A stretch of 64,000 nt of DNA from Lucifuga dentata (GCA_014773175.1 VXCM01000961.1:354221-418220), one strand, 5' to 3'. Shown: positions 46,491-59,690, counted from the first letter of the stretch. Notes: a model not told the origin generated them from the sequence alone. Translations and numbers: made by a program.

Positions 46491-47868
46491 ATCCTTGCAG
46501 AGCTACGCCCTATCTGAGTGCTAACATTATTAAGTAAAATTGGAAGTTGTTTTTAAGGAGTTCCAGTAAAGACCAGGGATGATTTATATTTCTGCCCTCA
46601 CATTGCCCATGGGAGAGAGTATTTAGTCCTCCAGACTGATATAAAATATAAAGTTTGCAAGCGAGTATGTGAGTAACACAACTTGCCTAGCAACAGTGGG
46701 TGGAAGTGTATACATGATTAACAAGAAATTGAATTTTTGGGAAAGTTTGGTTATGACTAACTCAAACAGTTACCTTAATATGGGTATGCATAATACACAA
46801 GTATGCATGTACAGTAAATACACTTATTGTATCAGCACGAGCTCCATAGCTACTGTTTTGATCCATCCTGACCTCTGATCTATGAAGAGAACAGTGAAAA
46901 GAAAAAATCTCTGCTTTTTCATTCAAGCAACTCAATATCACTTTACATTATGAATAGGCAGTATCTGAGTACCTGAGTGTGAGATTATTACAGTGGAATA
47001 AACCAGCAAGTAGGTTGACTGATGAATAAATATTAGCTTTTCACATCCTTCAGCAATAGAGGAAAAACAAAAACCCACAAAAAACAAATGGAGTTTGTGA
47101 GCAAAAACAGAAACAATCCAAAGATGTAGCCAAGCAGAATTTGCTTAAGATTAAAAGACTAAAAAAATAAAATAAAATAAAAAAATAAAAATCTGTGTAG
47201 CTGAGGTTGAGGGCTTCTCAAGTGTGTTTGAGTTTTCTTTGTTGGAAAACTAGTTTGAAATGTGCTTTGCTACATAAATCTCCAGGGAGTGGGCTGAGGT
47301 GTGACAGAGCCAGACATTAAACAGAAGCTAGGCCAGGTTAGAGGACCAGGCGTGGGAGACAGGAGAGAGCCTGTGGGATACAGCCCTGTGTAGGCACCAA
47401 CTTAACCTGCCCCCTCCCCTCCTCTCCCCCCTCATCTCCAGTCCTATCTGTGCACCCACGCACTCCCCTCCATCCCCACTCCCCCTCTCTCCTCTCCTCT
47501 ATTTTCTCTCCATTGTATTCATCACCCTCTGCCCACACTGCAAACTCCAAGCAGAGACTGAGAGAAAGAGCTCCGCTTGTGTGTTTTGCTAAAAAGTGAC
47601 ATGTAAGAATGTGCTGCAGCACTCCCCCTGATTGCTGGCATTTCCATTCCACGGCTGAAGACAATCTGAAGTGGCCTGTAGTCTTCTAAACAACATCAGC
47701 AGACATATACAGAGAGCAGAGAGGAGGGATGGAGGTAATCAGTCCCAGGCCAGTGTTTAGTAAATGCACACAGTCAGAGGTGAGAAGCGGCAGCCCTGTC
47801 AAAGAGTGAAAACTTAGAGGAAAGGTATCATAGACAACACACTTTGTTGATGGTGAGATATAACCCCA
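46491..47868. other. Unique non-coding interval
   Basis: No gene is supported. An A/T simple run lies at about 47161-47190 and a pyrimidine-rich stretch at 47405-47520. Confidence 0.4.
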
Positions 47869-47999
47869 CACTGTAATCCCTGATAAATTTATTCAACTTT
47901 AAAAAAGCAGGGTAACTCATTGCCCTAAAAAAGTTAAGTTATGCATTGTAGAACAAACAAAAAAGTATATGTTCAATGAACTAGGACTCTCAATAGAAA

Positions 48000-48088
48000 A
48001 GCAAACTCCACACCGAAAGGAACCGGTCAGCCTCAAACCCAGGACCTGCTTGCTGCAAGGCAACAGAGATAACCAGTGAGCCACTGAT
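48000..48088 (-). mobile_element. tRNA-like SINE fragment, copy A
   Basis: On the minus strand it reads AGTGGCTCACTGGTTATCTC, then GCAGCAAGCAGGTCCTGGG, then TTTGAGGCTGACC and GTGTGGAGTTTGC. This is the common fish tRNA-derived unit, with A-box-like (TGGTTA) and B-box-like (GGGTTTGAGGC) parts. Mutations in both boxes argue against an active tRNA gene. Confidence 0.7.
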
Positions 48089-48189
48089 TAAGTTCATTCA
48101 TATGTTCAATGAATATAGGACTCACAATAGAAAAACCTAAAATTTTTAGATACAATGAATGAATATTGCATGGTTAGAATAACCAAGCT

Positions 48190-48290
48190 CAAGCACCCAC
48201 GCAGAGAACATGTGACCCAAGACCTCAAACCCAGGACTTTCTCTTGTTGGGAGGCAACAGAACAGAGTTAACCACTGTGCCACTCCAACT
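48190..48290 (-). mobile_element. tRNA-like SINE fragment, copy B
   Basis: Same family and strand as copy A: AGTGGCACAGTGGTTAACTC, AAAGTCCTGGGTTTGAGG, ACATGTTCTCTGCGTGGG. Both copies are preceded on the plus strand by 'ttcaatga' and 'aggactc-caatagaaaa' words, so the pair probably arose by local tandem duplication. Confidence 0.7.
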
Positions 48291-49601
48291 CAATCACCAA
48301 GATTCTATTCTATTTTAAGCAATAAGTTTGTGCTTAATGGGAAAAAACTAAACTTACTCAAGTTGATTCAACTCAAAAATTCTAACTGAATAAAAAAATC
48401 CAATAAGTACAACTAACTCAAAATTGTTAGGACAATTAACTAAACTGGGTACAATTAATTAATTATTTTGAGTTAAAACAACATCTGGGATTACAGTGCA
48501 GTCACTACGTTTTTGACCATATAAAGTTGAAGATTAGTGCATCAGTAAACAAAATTACAACTCAAACTGAGCAACAATGTGGCATCAGAAGTGAAAGAAC
48601 TCAGAAGTTTAGGTTGACTGGATTCCAGCTAGAACGAAGACAAGCTCTTGGTTTTTCTTTATTCACTCACCATTTATCAGTCTGTGGCACTGAATGGAAA
48701 ATCTTTCCCCAAATCTCCAGGACAAAAGAGCCTAAGTAAACACACAAGACAGAGGAACTGGAGTGACTAAAAGAGCATAGAACAGGGGTCTCTTTTCTCT
48801 CTCTCTCTTTTTTTTTTTAACTGAACTCCAGCCATCAGTTTGAGCTTGCTCTAATGTGAAGGTCATGCAGAAAGTGCTTGCTCTGTGAGTTAAAGGCCTG
48901 TGGTTGATGTGGTCAGCAGTTACTCCTCCTCTTCTAAACTAAACACAAAGGGCAGCGAACGTTCTTTAGGGGGGACAGGAGGGGGGACAGCACCCTTTTC
49001 TCTATCAGCTTCACTGCATTTACAACACAACCTTCACCTCAAAGGAGCATTGTTCAACCACACCACATCTTCAACCTCGCTCTCTCTCCTTTCTGCTGCT
49101 GATTTTACTCGTGATCATTTACTCTTTCACCACGTGTTTTAGACTTAAAGATTCTTTCATGTGCTCTCGTTAACAATCATCACAATAAAGGAACAAACAA
49201 AGGGAAAAAAAGGAAAGAAAAATGTAGTGGAGTGGAAGCATAACGTCTGAAATGGAAATCCTCAAGGACACAGAGAGAGAGAGAGAGAGAAGCAGAGGAG
49301 GAGAAAAGGTCAGAGCCAATAGGAAATGGCCCTGAGCCAGCCACAGGTTGGTCAGACGAGCAGAGACGTGCTTTGCTGTCACCAAGTCCAAATTTAGCAC
49401 AAGAGTCAGGAAATAACCTGAAGAGCAAATGTTTATCTTTATTATCATTGAGCAGCTCCTCTGTCGTGTGTTTACAGACTGCATCTTCAGCAGTACGTCA
49501 CATCTGATCTTAATGGCCTCTGCCATGCCAAGTGTGTCATGTGTGGTGTAACGTCCAGTCTAATGGCCCAATGCTGCTCAGGCTGTCTATTTGATGTGAA
49601 T

Positions 49602-49605
<4 letters not shown>

Positions 49606-49671
<66 letters not shown>

Positions 49672-49672
49672 N

Positions 49673-49736
<64 letters not shown>
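49606..49736. repeat. Compound (TC)n(TG)n, repeated around an N
   Basis: (TC)n then (TG)n to 49671, the N at 49672, then (TC)n and (TG)n again to 49736. The same compound order on both sides suggests an unmerged overlap. Confidence 0.9.
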
Positions 49737-49738
<2 letters not shown>

Positions 49739-50003
49739 AGTGTCTCGTCCACTCCGCATCATCTACCTACAGTATATAGCCAATGGCACTACAGAGAATT
49801 ATTCCCAGAGCAAACTGAAGAGAAGAGTCAGGACATTTACGTGATTCACATGAGTTACATGAGTGTGTGTGTGTGTGTTTGTGTGTGTCCCATTGTGCAT
49901 CCTGCTGTGACACTCTGATCCTTGTCAGAGCCTGCGGCAGGTCCACCAGCAAAACTCATAAACCTGCAGAAGTCTTTCCCAATATGGATATAGACTGGCA
50001 CGG

Positions 50004-50021
50004 AGAGACAGACAGACAGAC

Positions 50022-50077
<56 letters not shown>
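50004..50077. repeat. (ACAG)n followed by (AG)n
   Basis: About five 'acag' units, then about 22 AG units. (TG)n at 49864-49888 and (CA)n at 50203-50228 lie nearby. Confidence 0.95.
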
Positions 50078-50079
<2 letters not shown>

Positions 50080-50229
50080 GGCAGTGTTCTCCTTACTATT
50101 ACTCTTAATATTTTTCTTCAGTCAGGAGGCAGCAGGCTAGCTGTCAGCGCAAAACTTCCCCCTTTATAACCTGGGTCCATAAGGGGAGGGCAGGAAAAAT
50201 AGACACACACACACACACACACACACACT

Positions 50230-52250
50230 GACAGACCTGCATCAGCGAGATGTCACAAAGCCAGAGGACACCTCACTTCTGGAATAAGTAACCATGTGCC
50301 ATGCGCCAAAACCCACATACACATATACACAAGCGCACACGCACACACCCATAAAGACGTCACACATGCAGTAGAATAGCCGGCCTTGTCCTTCTCTGCT
50401 TTGTCCGATGGGGAGAAAAATGATGGAGTGGAAACATAAACATCAAAATCATAAGGAGAGAGTATGAGAAAAGTATTGGAGGAGGGAATATAACTCACTT
50501 TGTTATGACACAAAACAACAGGCAGGGTGAAGAGAAAACATACAAAACATAGGAATGAGAGACAGGAAAATGTTCAAATGAAAGATAAACAAAGTCCGAC
50601 AGCTAGAATAACATCCACAGCAGTTCCTTGACCAGACTTCTGCTCCTCCAGGCAAGAGCCTGCAATATCAATTTATGTTACCAATAAAAAGTCCATAGGA
50701 GGAAAGGAAATGTTGCTTTCTGAAAAACGATTGAGGTCATTATTAAAATAAACCCATTTGAAGTACTAATTTGCATCTGCCTGCATTACAATTTAGCATT
50801 ACGGTTGAAATATGCATGAAATAGGTGGCGGACTACAAGCCTGCTGAATTGAGGATTTGGAATAAGGGCAAAGTCCATTTTTGTTGGAGGGATCAAGTTT
50901 GTCCATTTGAGGCTGAGATATGGGAGACAGCTGGGCCTCCCACAGAGCTCCAGCAAACAGAAAACACTGATGTTTCCCACCGTCATAACACTCACGGGAC
51001 CAACCCACCATTTGGACAGCTGAGTCTGCCCAGCAACAATTAATGCTGAAATGTATGCTATGGCACACGGCGATGTCATTTACCATGCACCGCAATCTCT
51101 CTGGATTGATCGGAACAAAATCAATGTTGTTCGGGGACTGACTGCCAGCATTTATAGAGTTGTCACTGCAGCCTTCCTGAGGCCATGCACGGGGACGACG
51201 TGCACGGTGGCTGTGTAGATGGTTTGTTTAAAGCTCGGGATCTGTGCGTGTTGATACAGCTGCCAGGGGAGTGGAGATGGGCTGAAATTTGGGTGAAATT
51301 ACCTTCGGGGGTAATGATATGGGCTGGAATGATGATGAGCGGAGAAGGGAAGTGGAGATGTGCGTTCCGTTTCAAAATGGGAAAGACATTTGACTTTCAG
51401 AACATGATTTGGGTTCCTGAAAGTACAATACATTCTGGAGATGAAGCGCTTGGTCTGTATATAAGACCTCCATGTGTGTCTGTTTATGTTGGAGCATTAT
51501 GGAGTTGTGGCAGAGAAGGAGAGCAGAGAATGTTTTTATCATTATCAGCATTTATCCTTCAGGGTGACCCCTGGCTCTCTCATCAGCAAAACTCTGTGTT
51601 TTTGTGTGTGTGCAGAGTGTGTGTAGTGTGTGTCAGCGAGTTGTTTGTCCTCATCAGGATTAAAGGGCTTTTCAGTGAGAGGAAGCTTTAACGCTACTTA
51701 ACCCCGTGTTGCCTTAACCCTGCAGCTAACGACCTCTGTCTGTTCTCCAATTCTTGCACTTCCTGTCTCACACAACACAGCTTTTCCCAGAAGATATCAT
51801 AAGGCACTTAAAAAATGGAATATTGCTTCATTTTATGTGACAGCAGCCAAACTGTGAAAAAAAGATATTTCCACTACACTTCTAATCAGCAGCACATTGA
51901 GTCTAAGGCCAGGTTTATATTTAACTTCCGCCCACATTTTCAACACAAGTGGTGTTTCTCAAAGATTTGTTAGCTCAATCTGGAGGATTAAATGCTTTTT
52001 TCCACTAGGGGACAATGTGAGGGCCAAAACATAAACCATCACTGGTCTGCACCAGAACACACATCTATTTCCGCCCCACAGTGTAAACAAAGATGGCGAC
52101 AGTCAAGGAGGTCGAAGTTTTACTTACCTCAGGCACAAGAAATAACAGCAGTGGTGACAACAGCAGGGGGTGGGGGGTGTTAAGTGATGACAAAGGTGCT
52201 GCACACACTGTTTTTTTGTTTTTTTTTAACTACTGTATTGAAACCAGAGT
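50230..52250. other. Unique interval; possible conserved element at 50720-51160
   Basis: No gene is supported. A 168-codon frame at 51185-51691 lacks motifs and runs into a GT-rich tract, so it is not called. The segment 50720-51160 has balanced composition and AT-rich transcription-factor-like words (ATTTGCAT, CAATTAAT) and no repeats. Confidence 0.35.
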
Positions 52251-52945
52251 TTAAGGCCTAGTCCACACTAATACAGAGATATATATATATCTCTGTATTA
52301 GTGTATATATATCTATATATATCTATATATAGATATATATAGATATATATATTTTAACGGTTATTTTCCCCCACCATTTAAAAAAAAAAAAAAAAATNTT
52401 ATGTCCCCACAAGCATCGTTTTACAAAATATCTCTGTCCACATGAGAACGCTCAAACGGCTACAAACACATGCCGGGCCGGCAGGTAGCGATAAAGTCTG
52501 AATCAACGACAGGTCAAATAACAGAGAAGAACATTCTGAGCATGCGTACTTAGCATATTTCCGTTGATGGTAGTAACTGAAAAACAAAACCAGTTGGAGG
52601 CAGTTGTATCAAATTTGTTGTTCATTTTTATTTATTTATTGTGCTTATTTATTATTGCTAATGAAGTGTAAAGAAACCGGTTCTGGCGCATGCTCATTGC
52701 ACAAAGCAACAGTTTGCATGTGCAAGTTAGTTCTGACGTCATCGTTTCCCAAAATCTCCATTTTACACGTACACATAGATCCACAGAAAGCAGAGTTTTT
52801 AGAAATCTGCACTTTAGAAGCCGGTTTAAAAAAATCTCCATTTTAGTGGCCTAAAACGGAGATTTGTGTGTGGATGAGAGGCCAAAATGCAGAGGAAAAT
52901 ATGTGTTTTGTAAAATATCCATATTAGTGTATGGCAGGACCTAAA
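52251..52945. mobile_element. hAT-like MITE
   Basis: The left end 'aaggcctagtccacactaat' pairs with the complement of the right end 'taggtcctgccatacacta' as diverged TIRs. Internal 'gacgtcatcgtttcc' and 'aaaatctccattttacacg' words match a fish hAT-type MITE family, from memory. It contains an AT-rich palindrome at its left end and an A-run with the N at 52398. No target duplication was confirmed. Confidence 0.55.
52265..52304. other. Perfect 40-bp palindrome
   Basis: The first 20 bases (acactaatacagagatatat) are exactly complementary to the next 20, with no spacer. More AT-rich inverted words ('atctatatatagat') follow to about 52350. Confidence 0.95.
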
Positions 52946-52963
52946 TGTACACTTTATACTAGG

Positions 52964-53498
52964 TTAGGACCTATTTTTAGCTTGTTGGCTCATGGCAACA
53001 ACCTTTTCCCAAAACATACTACTGGAGCGGTGCACTTTAGATTTTTTTTCCAACATTCCAGACTGCCATTGGTTTCAGTTCATTCCAGTACACTATAAAA
53101 ATCAACTTGTAGAGACTTGAAACGTGCTTAAAGTAAGTAATCCATCACAGTGAACACAACATCTGTTAAGTTTTTTTTGTCAAAATAACCAATAAACACA
53201 GAGCTGCACGGAAGACGATGTATTTCTCCACCAGGGAATATAGTCCCAGGGGAAGATGGCTTTGACTGAGAAATTAAAATGGCCATGCCTTCTACAATTG
53301 TGCATACGTGTTAGCAGGTGAAATATTGAATTTTGTGGTGGGTGTATCACTGAACATTTGATTTTGAAAGATTAAGGGATTCGGAAAAATAACTAAAATA
53401 CGTTATTATGTTTTGGAAATTGGTTGTCAGTAATATAACATGTATGTGGGTTGTATATATTGGGGCAAACATGCAAAGTTACAGGTATGGTCCTTTAA
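52964..53498. mobile_element. TTAA-flanked transposon, copy 2
   Basis: Diverged copy of the element at 40047-41025, without the nested hAT insertion. It shares 'actgccattggtttcagtt', 'tataaaaatcaactt', 'atttctccaccagggaatat' and 'tatggtcctttaa' at the right end. The left TTAA end is eroded ('ttaggacc'). Confidence 0.7.
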
Positions 53499-55022
53499 CC
53501 TGGCTTTACATTCATGCTGAAGCAACACATCATTAAAAGCTTTGTTTGGAGTAATTATTTCATTTTCTTAGATAAAGTAATCGTTTCTTATTACGTTGTT
53601 AGAACATCCCTCTGCTCATGCACACAATAGAGAGAACAAAGTCTTGTAGACTCTAGGTGATCCAAATACTCGAGGGCAGAAACTCCAGCAGTGGAAATAC
53701 CAGTCAGACTCAACACACTTACATAACATCATAGCAGACAGCAGTGAATCCTAGACCAAAACAAATAAACCCAATTTAGGAAAGTGCAGCCAAATTGAGG
53801 CGTTCACTCACGATTCCCTGGAGCATACAAACATGTAAAGGTCAAAGTAATTGTTAGTAGGAAGCAAGCACTATTATATAGCACGTTAATGCTGTGTTAT
53901 CTCTGTAATTGCAATGTCATTTAGCAGGCATAAAAGAAATGAAGAAGCCATGAATCACAATGTTATTACAGGTCTATAGGTAACAGGTCTTAAGGGATAC
54001 ACAGAGCCTAATAGATACATCATTAAACAGGCATAAAAGCAGAACAAGCATCATGATTCACGAGGCTTTGCAAACTATTTATAAGGAATGAATTTATAAT
54101 CATCCTATTAGTGTCAGATAAGAGATTATACATGAACAAAATATGGAACAATCACACATCATTTTAAGTACCATGTGTTAGTTTACATTATTCTGGCTTA
54201 TAACACATTGGAGGTATTTCGTATAGGCTTGCAAAAATTAATCCTGTAGTGAAATACCAAGTTATCTACTTAATAACAAATCTGGATACAGCGAAGTAGC
54301 TTACAATTCAGATTCATTTACAAAAACCAATATTAAATACATGAAAACAGCAGTGGCGTTATGGAATCAGAATTATTGCTTTCAGTCAAATTAGTCTCTG
54401 GAAACTAATGTAATTATTTAGCACTTCAGTGGGTCATGGAGTGGGGGTGTGGGGGGTGTGTGGGGAGCAGCATGCTTGAGCTGACATGATTTCATGCAGA
54501 AAATTTATTCTACTGTCAATATCATTTAGATCTGTTTGGGTGAACACTGGCGGCAGCAAGAAGGGTTATACAGATTGCAGCTCAATCATAATGACTTTGT
54601 CTTCAATCTTCACTTCTTTGATGCTGATATCATGCCTGCATTCATTTAGCAAGTATGTGTGCCATATACAGGAAATCCTCCTTAATTTGATATGAAACTA
54701 ATGAGAAACCTGAATGTGACCCAGTTGCTTATGGTAGGAAAGATGTTTCGAGTTGGTGATGCTTGAGGAAATTTTATAAGAGTATTACTGGCACTGATGA
54801 CAATAATTGTAAAGACTCTAAATATACCTTTCAGCATCTTGAAAGCAGTTGTCCTTAATTTCTGAGGTATTCACTCATGAGAATAAATCAATCTTACAGT
54901 CCTCATCTCATCATTACATCTCAGAGTGGACAGTGCCAGTCCAATCATTCTGCCCAAGATAAATTCCCTCTGGAGCTTTCACATTCCAACATGCTCCTTT
55001 GCAAAAACAAAGATATGATATT

Positions 55023-55025
<3 letters not shown>
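53499..55025. other. Unique AT-rich interval; possible conserved element at 53860-54480
   Basis: No repeat family, frame or TIR seen. AT-rich homeodomain-like words are frequent. A G-rich run lies near 54439-54465. Confidence 0.35.

Positions 55026-55066
<41 letters not shown>
55026..55066. repeat. (AG)n microsatellite
   Basis: About 19 units, with a shorter run at 55139-55155. Confidence 0.95.
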
Positions 55067-55069
<3 letters not shown>

Positions 55070-55735
55070 AGAGATTTTCATTCACAGATCGTTGCACAGA
55101 GTCTCTGGTGTCTGACCAGAATGGCTGGCCAGAATGAACAGAGAGAGAGAGAGAGGATCGATAGACAATGGAGGGCCCACCAGGCATTCTCAAACTTGTA
55201 CAAACACCATTGGCAAAGATACTGTGCGTAAAAGAAATAAAATAAAGGAGAGATGAATAGTCAGCATACAGACAGCTACTACAGTTGTCCACAAAAGAAA
55301 CACACTTCAAGAGAAGGGATTCTACCTATCATTTGCATGTTTAAGTTTGGAGAGTTAAAATCCACAAAGCCAGTATTTGCATTCTATTAACAGTAATTTG
55401 CAAAGGCAATTCAGGAACAGCAAAAGTGTCTGCAGTGAAAAATGAAGGTCTCCTGTCCATTGTAGCATTTAGACATTTTTGTAGGGTCTGTCTAATTGTT
55501 AGACTTATGTATTCTTGTAATGTACCTGGAGTCAGAAAGTCCCAGATTGTGCATTCCACTTTAAAGTACACGTAAGAGTGTTATGTAAGGCAGTAATGAA
55601 TGCATCTGTGAGTGTTTGCATGTGTGTGTGTGTGTGCAAGTTTGTTCCCTCAGGCTCAGTGAGTATCCTCCTGACAATTATATCTGTGCCTCCTGCAGAG
55701 GAAAAGGAGGGATGGAGCAAGAGAGAGAGATAGAC

Positions 55736-55737
<2 letters not shown>

Positions 55738-55789
<52 letters not shown>
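55738..55789. repeat. (AG)n microsatellite
   Basis: About 25 units. Confidence 0.95.
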
Positions 55790-55791
<2 letters not shown>

Positions 55792-58432
55792 GAAGAAGGA
55801 CAGCAAGGAGCAATGGAGGTGGAGATGAGATACTGTTGAAAGAATGTACAGTATGAGCCCTCAGGCTGTCCTATAAACAGACAGGACACAGCATGTTTTA
55901 CGACTCTGAGACTACACTCTATTCCAGCATAAATACACAGACAGTCTCACAGTTTCACGGCTAAACTGTACCTGCCATTTAAGACAGAAGTTAACACACA
56001 CTGACACAATAAGCACGATTTCAACATGGAGTCCAGATCTCAAAATGTAGGCCTAAAGGAAGATTTGTAGTGGACATGTAAAGGTCTTTATGTTGCTAAA
56101 AATTCGAATCTAGAGGTTGTTGCAATTGAAATGATTTCTGGGACCTTTAGGCAAAAAGGTTGAGAACTGCTGTAAAACAACATCAACATATCAGGTCTCT
56201 TATCTTTCCTGTTTGTTGCATTTCTACGTTGTACTCTGAGTGTCTGTTCCCCCGTGAGCCTGTGCCAGTCAGACACATTTGTACATTTTTAATGGTAATA
56301 CGTTTTAGTAACTTCAGTACGAGCCACTGGTGTTTACAGTACATCCTGTCAAAGGACGAGTAAGCCGAGACGGCGTGCTCTGTCCAGGTCACAGAGCTCA
56401 ATCTGCTCATGTGCTGAGTTCATAGTTATCTTGGAATGGCACACACACACTCATATACACAAACATGTTTATGTCCAACACATTTCCCACAGGAGAATCA
56501 CATGCACAGGGCTGTTAAAAACTCCAAAAAAATAAGTATTTATTTTCCTGTCATGGTTTGATGGATTCAGCAAATGAGGAGTCAGTAACAGTTTTAAATA
56601 ACTGATTAATAATAACAGTATTTATCAAATAAAGACCTCAACACATTACGTGGTTACATCTTCTCCAATGTAAAGACTTGCCATGTTTATCTTAAAAGGT
56701 GCCAATATGATGTCTACCCATATTTACATACATGCATTGCAATCATTATAAAGCAATCCGCTATAATGGAACTACAACACCACCACCACAATTATGGGAT
56801 CAAAAGTCACCATAGAGTTGAACAAATGCCCACAGCATCAAACAAAGGCTGAGCATTACAACAGGTAGGGCTGTTGTATTGGATTCTGTTGGAGTTTTAC
56901 AGTGTATCATTTCTATAGTTTAACATATGGATGGTACGTGTTGAATATTATCAAAGTTGCAAAGTTATGAAATGCATAGAAATGCATCTAATAAAACAAA
57001 CCCATAGGTCCTGACCTGTAAAATCTATTTTTTGTTCTTTACTTCTCTTAACATGTTTGCATCATCATGTAAACCATTTTAACACACCTGTTAGGTAGGC
57101 AGGCAGGCACGCACACACACACACACACACACACACCAGCGTGAGGTTAGACAGCATGTGTGTTTTGCAGTCTGTGCTTGTTACCAGCTCAGATCTGACT
57201 CAGCTCAATGGCCCATTTCCACTCAGTGTGCACGGTGGTGCTGCAGCAAAAGAGAGTGAAAGTGGGTCAGTCAGTATGTTTACTTGCACATCAAAACTGT
57301 AAGGCAATAAATCCATTTTTTTTTTATTTTTAATCATCATGTAAACACCATAATTAGATTGAAAATGGCATTACTTGGAGTACTCAGAGTTATAGATGTA
57401 GATCATGAGATTGTAAATTGATTTATTCAGGAATGTAAATGTTATAATCTGAGTAAGCCACCTCCACCTGGCAGACTCACGTGTTCCCCAGTTACGTGTC
57501 ATGTGTATTTGACGAACCGTTAATAATTTCATCCATCTATACCTCTTCCTCGTGTTATTGTCTTAATTGGAGTACAGAAAAATAATCAAAGTACTGCCTA
57601 CATGTAAAAATACTTGGCACATTTTTTTTGCACATTAAACCATTGCAAAGGTTTCAAAATAGGGACCTCTAAATGAAAACAGAAACACAGAAATCTGTAT
57701 AACATATCCCCTTTAAGTAAATACATGAAATCCTCACTAGGTTTGAACAACTTAGAATTTCTTCATTGTCACTGTACCATCTCTTCACTCTCTCTTCTTC
57801 CTCCCCTTCAGTTTCTTTTGCTCTTTTCTCCACATTGTTTTTTTCTCTCATTCACCCACCCACACTTTATTCATGACATACTGTATAACATAACACAATA
57901 TGCCCAGCTTTGGCTCCGGTAGTGTTTCTAAGGGCCTCCTCACTGGCTGGGCCCCAGTTCGGGTTGAGTCCATCATCTATGCTGTGCACCATCTCCCACC
58001 CACCTGAGGCCACTGTGGGCACTGACAGTGGCTACAGCCAAGCTTGCGTCACTGGAAGCTGAGAAAGCAACGTAAATGTCAGAGGAATTAGCTGCTTTGC
58101 AGGCGCCCACAGAGACTGGCATGACAATGGGTGGGAGAGAAGAGGACAGTGGATACAGTAGCTGCAGCATAACTGGACCTTATGAATCCACGTGTAACCT
58201 TGCCCTTACCTCTCTCTCTTCCTTTCTTCCTCTTTCCCCTTACTTTCTTTATATTACTCTCCTACCAAGTCATTTTTTTCTTGCTTCCCCCCTTCTCTTC
58301 CCATGCTCGCTTTCTGTATCACTGTCTCGCCCACCTTGCCTCTGCCCGCAAGCAGTTTGGAGCAGATTATAGCCCTGCCACCCCCACTCGCCCATATACA
58401 CAAACATTCACTCTGGAGCTGATGTACACACA
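55790..58432. other. Unique non-coding interval
   Basis: A fragment at 56080-56175 ending 'aaaaaggttgagaactgctg' resembles the end of a common 'cagcagttctcaacc' repeat. (CA)n occurs at 57109-57135. A GC-richer patch at 57900-58200 shows no clear exon. Confidence 0.35.

Positions 58433-58467
<35 letters not shown>
58433..58467. repeat. (CA)n microsatellite
   Basis: About 16 units. A poly(A) run of about 28 follows at 58831-58859. Confidence 0.95.
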
Positions 58468-58468
<1 letters not shown>

Positions 58469-59167
58469 GACTTTGTGTAGCTCTGCCACCTACAGTGCCA
58501 CTACATCATCCTCTCCCAGCAGCACTAAAGCATGAACTTGTTTAGAACATCCTGTCCAGTCCAAATGTGGTCAGACGTGACAAACGCTTCTGCCAGCCAA
58601 ATACCAAATGCATCTGTTATCACAATGAAATACCACTTCTGATCGTTAAGGTTAGGGAAAGTGATATTAGGGTGAACCACAGTATAACCAGTGATTAGAC
58701 AGAATCAAGCTGTTTTTTATAATCACATGTTTACGATGTGAAGTGGTAAAGGAAACCCACAATTAAGAGCATGGACTCTTCTGTAATTGTGGGTGGACAT
58801 TCTGTCAGAGATAAATGAAAGTTCTTCCTGCAAAAAAAAAAAAAAAAAAAAAAAAAAAAGCATGTATTTAAACACTGTTTATGATATGATTCTTTCTTCT
58901 TTTCTCATTATGTACAAATTGTACTTCCAATAAACATTTGGGAAAACATTTCCCTACAACGTAAAACCCTTTCACAGCAATCATGCATGTGCATCATTAT
59001 ATTGTGTGTTTGTGTTGACCTGAAGCTTCGCTGCAGTAAGAGAGACCCTTTTAACATTTTGATGTTTTTCTTGATGAAGCAATAATCATCATTTCTCTGA
59101 CTGAGAGGGGGCAGCAGTGCAGAGGAGGCGAGGGCACTGGGGTGGATTTTAGCAGGGGGGAGGAGCT

Positions 59168-59169
<2 letters not shown>

Positions 59170-59199
<30 letters not shown>

Positions 59200-59310
59200 C
59201 TGTGTGTGTGTGTGTGTGCAAATGTAAATATGTGTGTATGAGTTTGTGTTTCTGTTTGAGTGTGTGCATGCATGAGCTCCTCTTTGTTCTGTCTGGCCCT
59301 TGTATAGTTG

Positions 59311-59369
<59 letters not shown>

Positions 59370-59531
59370 TGTGCGCACTACATACTAGAAGGCTGAATGG
59401 GGACTGCGTGGGCCTGACCTGCGATCTCACTGCCTACTGCTCGCACACACACACAGCCTGGGCAACCGCCTGCAAGAAGGACTGTGTGTTTAAGTGCATG
59501 TACATGTGCTAGAGTGTAGGTGAGTGTGCAC

Positions 59532-59583
<52 letters not shown>

Positions 59584-59600
59584 TGTGTGTGTGTCTATTT
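59170..59600. repeat. Cluster of (GT)n microsatellites
   Basis: Runs at about 59174-59218, 59313-59372 and 59535-59596 separated by short unique DNA. Cys/Val and His/Thr repeat frames on the two strands are artefacts. Confidence 0.95.
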
Positions 59601-59690
59601 GCAGGGTACATACAAATCATCCCTGTTTTCCTTTTCTCTCTCTCTTTCTCTCCATTTCTCTTAATATTACTTTTTCTACATCCTCCTCAG

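Larger units (their letters stand above)
47869..48498. mobile_element. TIR element (CACTGTAATCCC) with nested SINE fragments
   Basis: CACTGTAATCCC at 47869-47880 is the exact complement of 48487-48498. Internal 'aactcaaaaattc', 'aactcaaaattg' and 'ttgagttaaaac' words are typical of a fish MITE with CACTGTAA-type ends. No clear target duplication was found. Two tRNA-like SINE fragments occupy its middle. Confidence 0.6.

Noticed and set aside
48000..48290. tRNA genes on the minus strand
   Set aside because: A- and B-box-like words are present, but the cloverleaf is degraded and the flanks are those of SINE copies.
51185..51691. 168-codon frame
   Set aside because: No motif, no splice logic, and its end is a GT-rich Val/Cys tract. 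The length is possible by chance in GC-balanced DNA.
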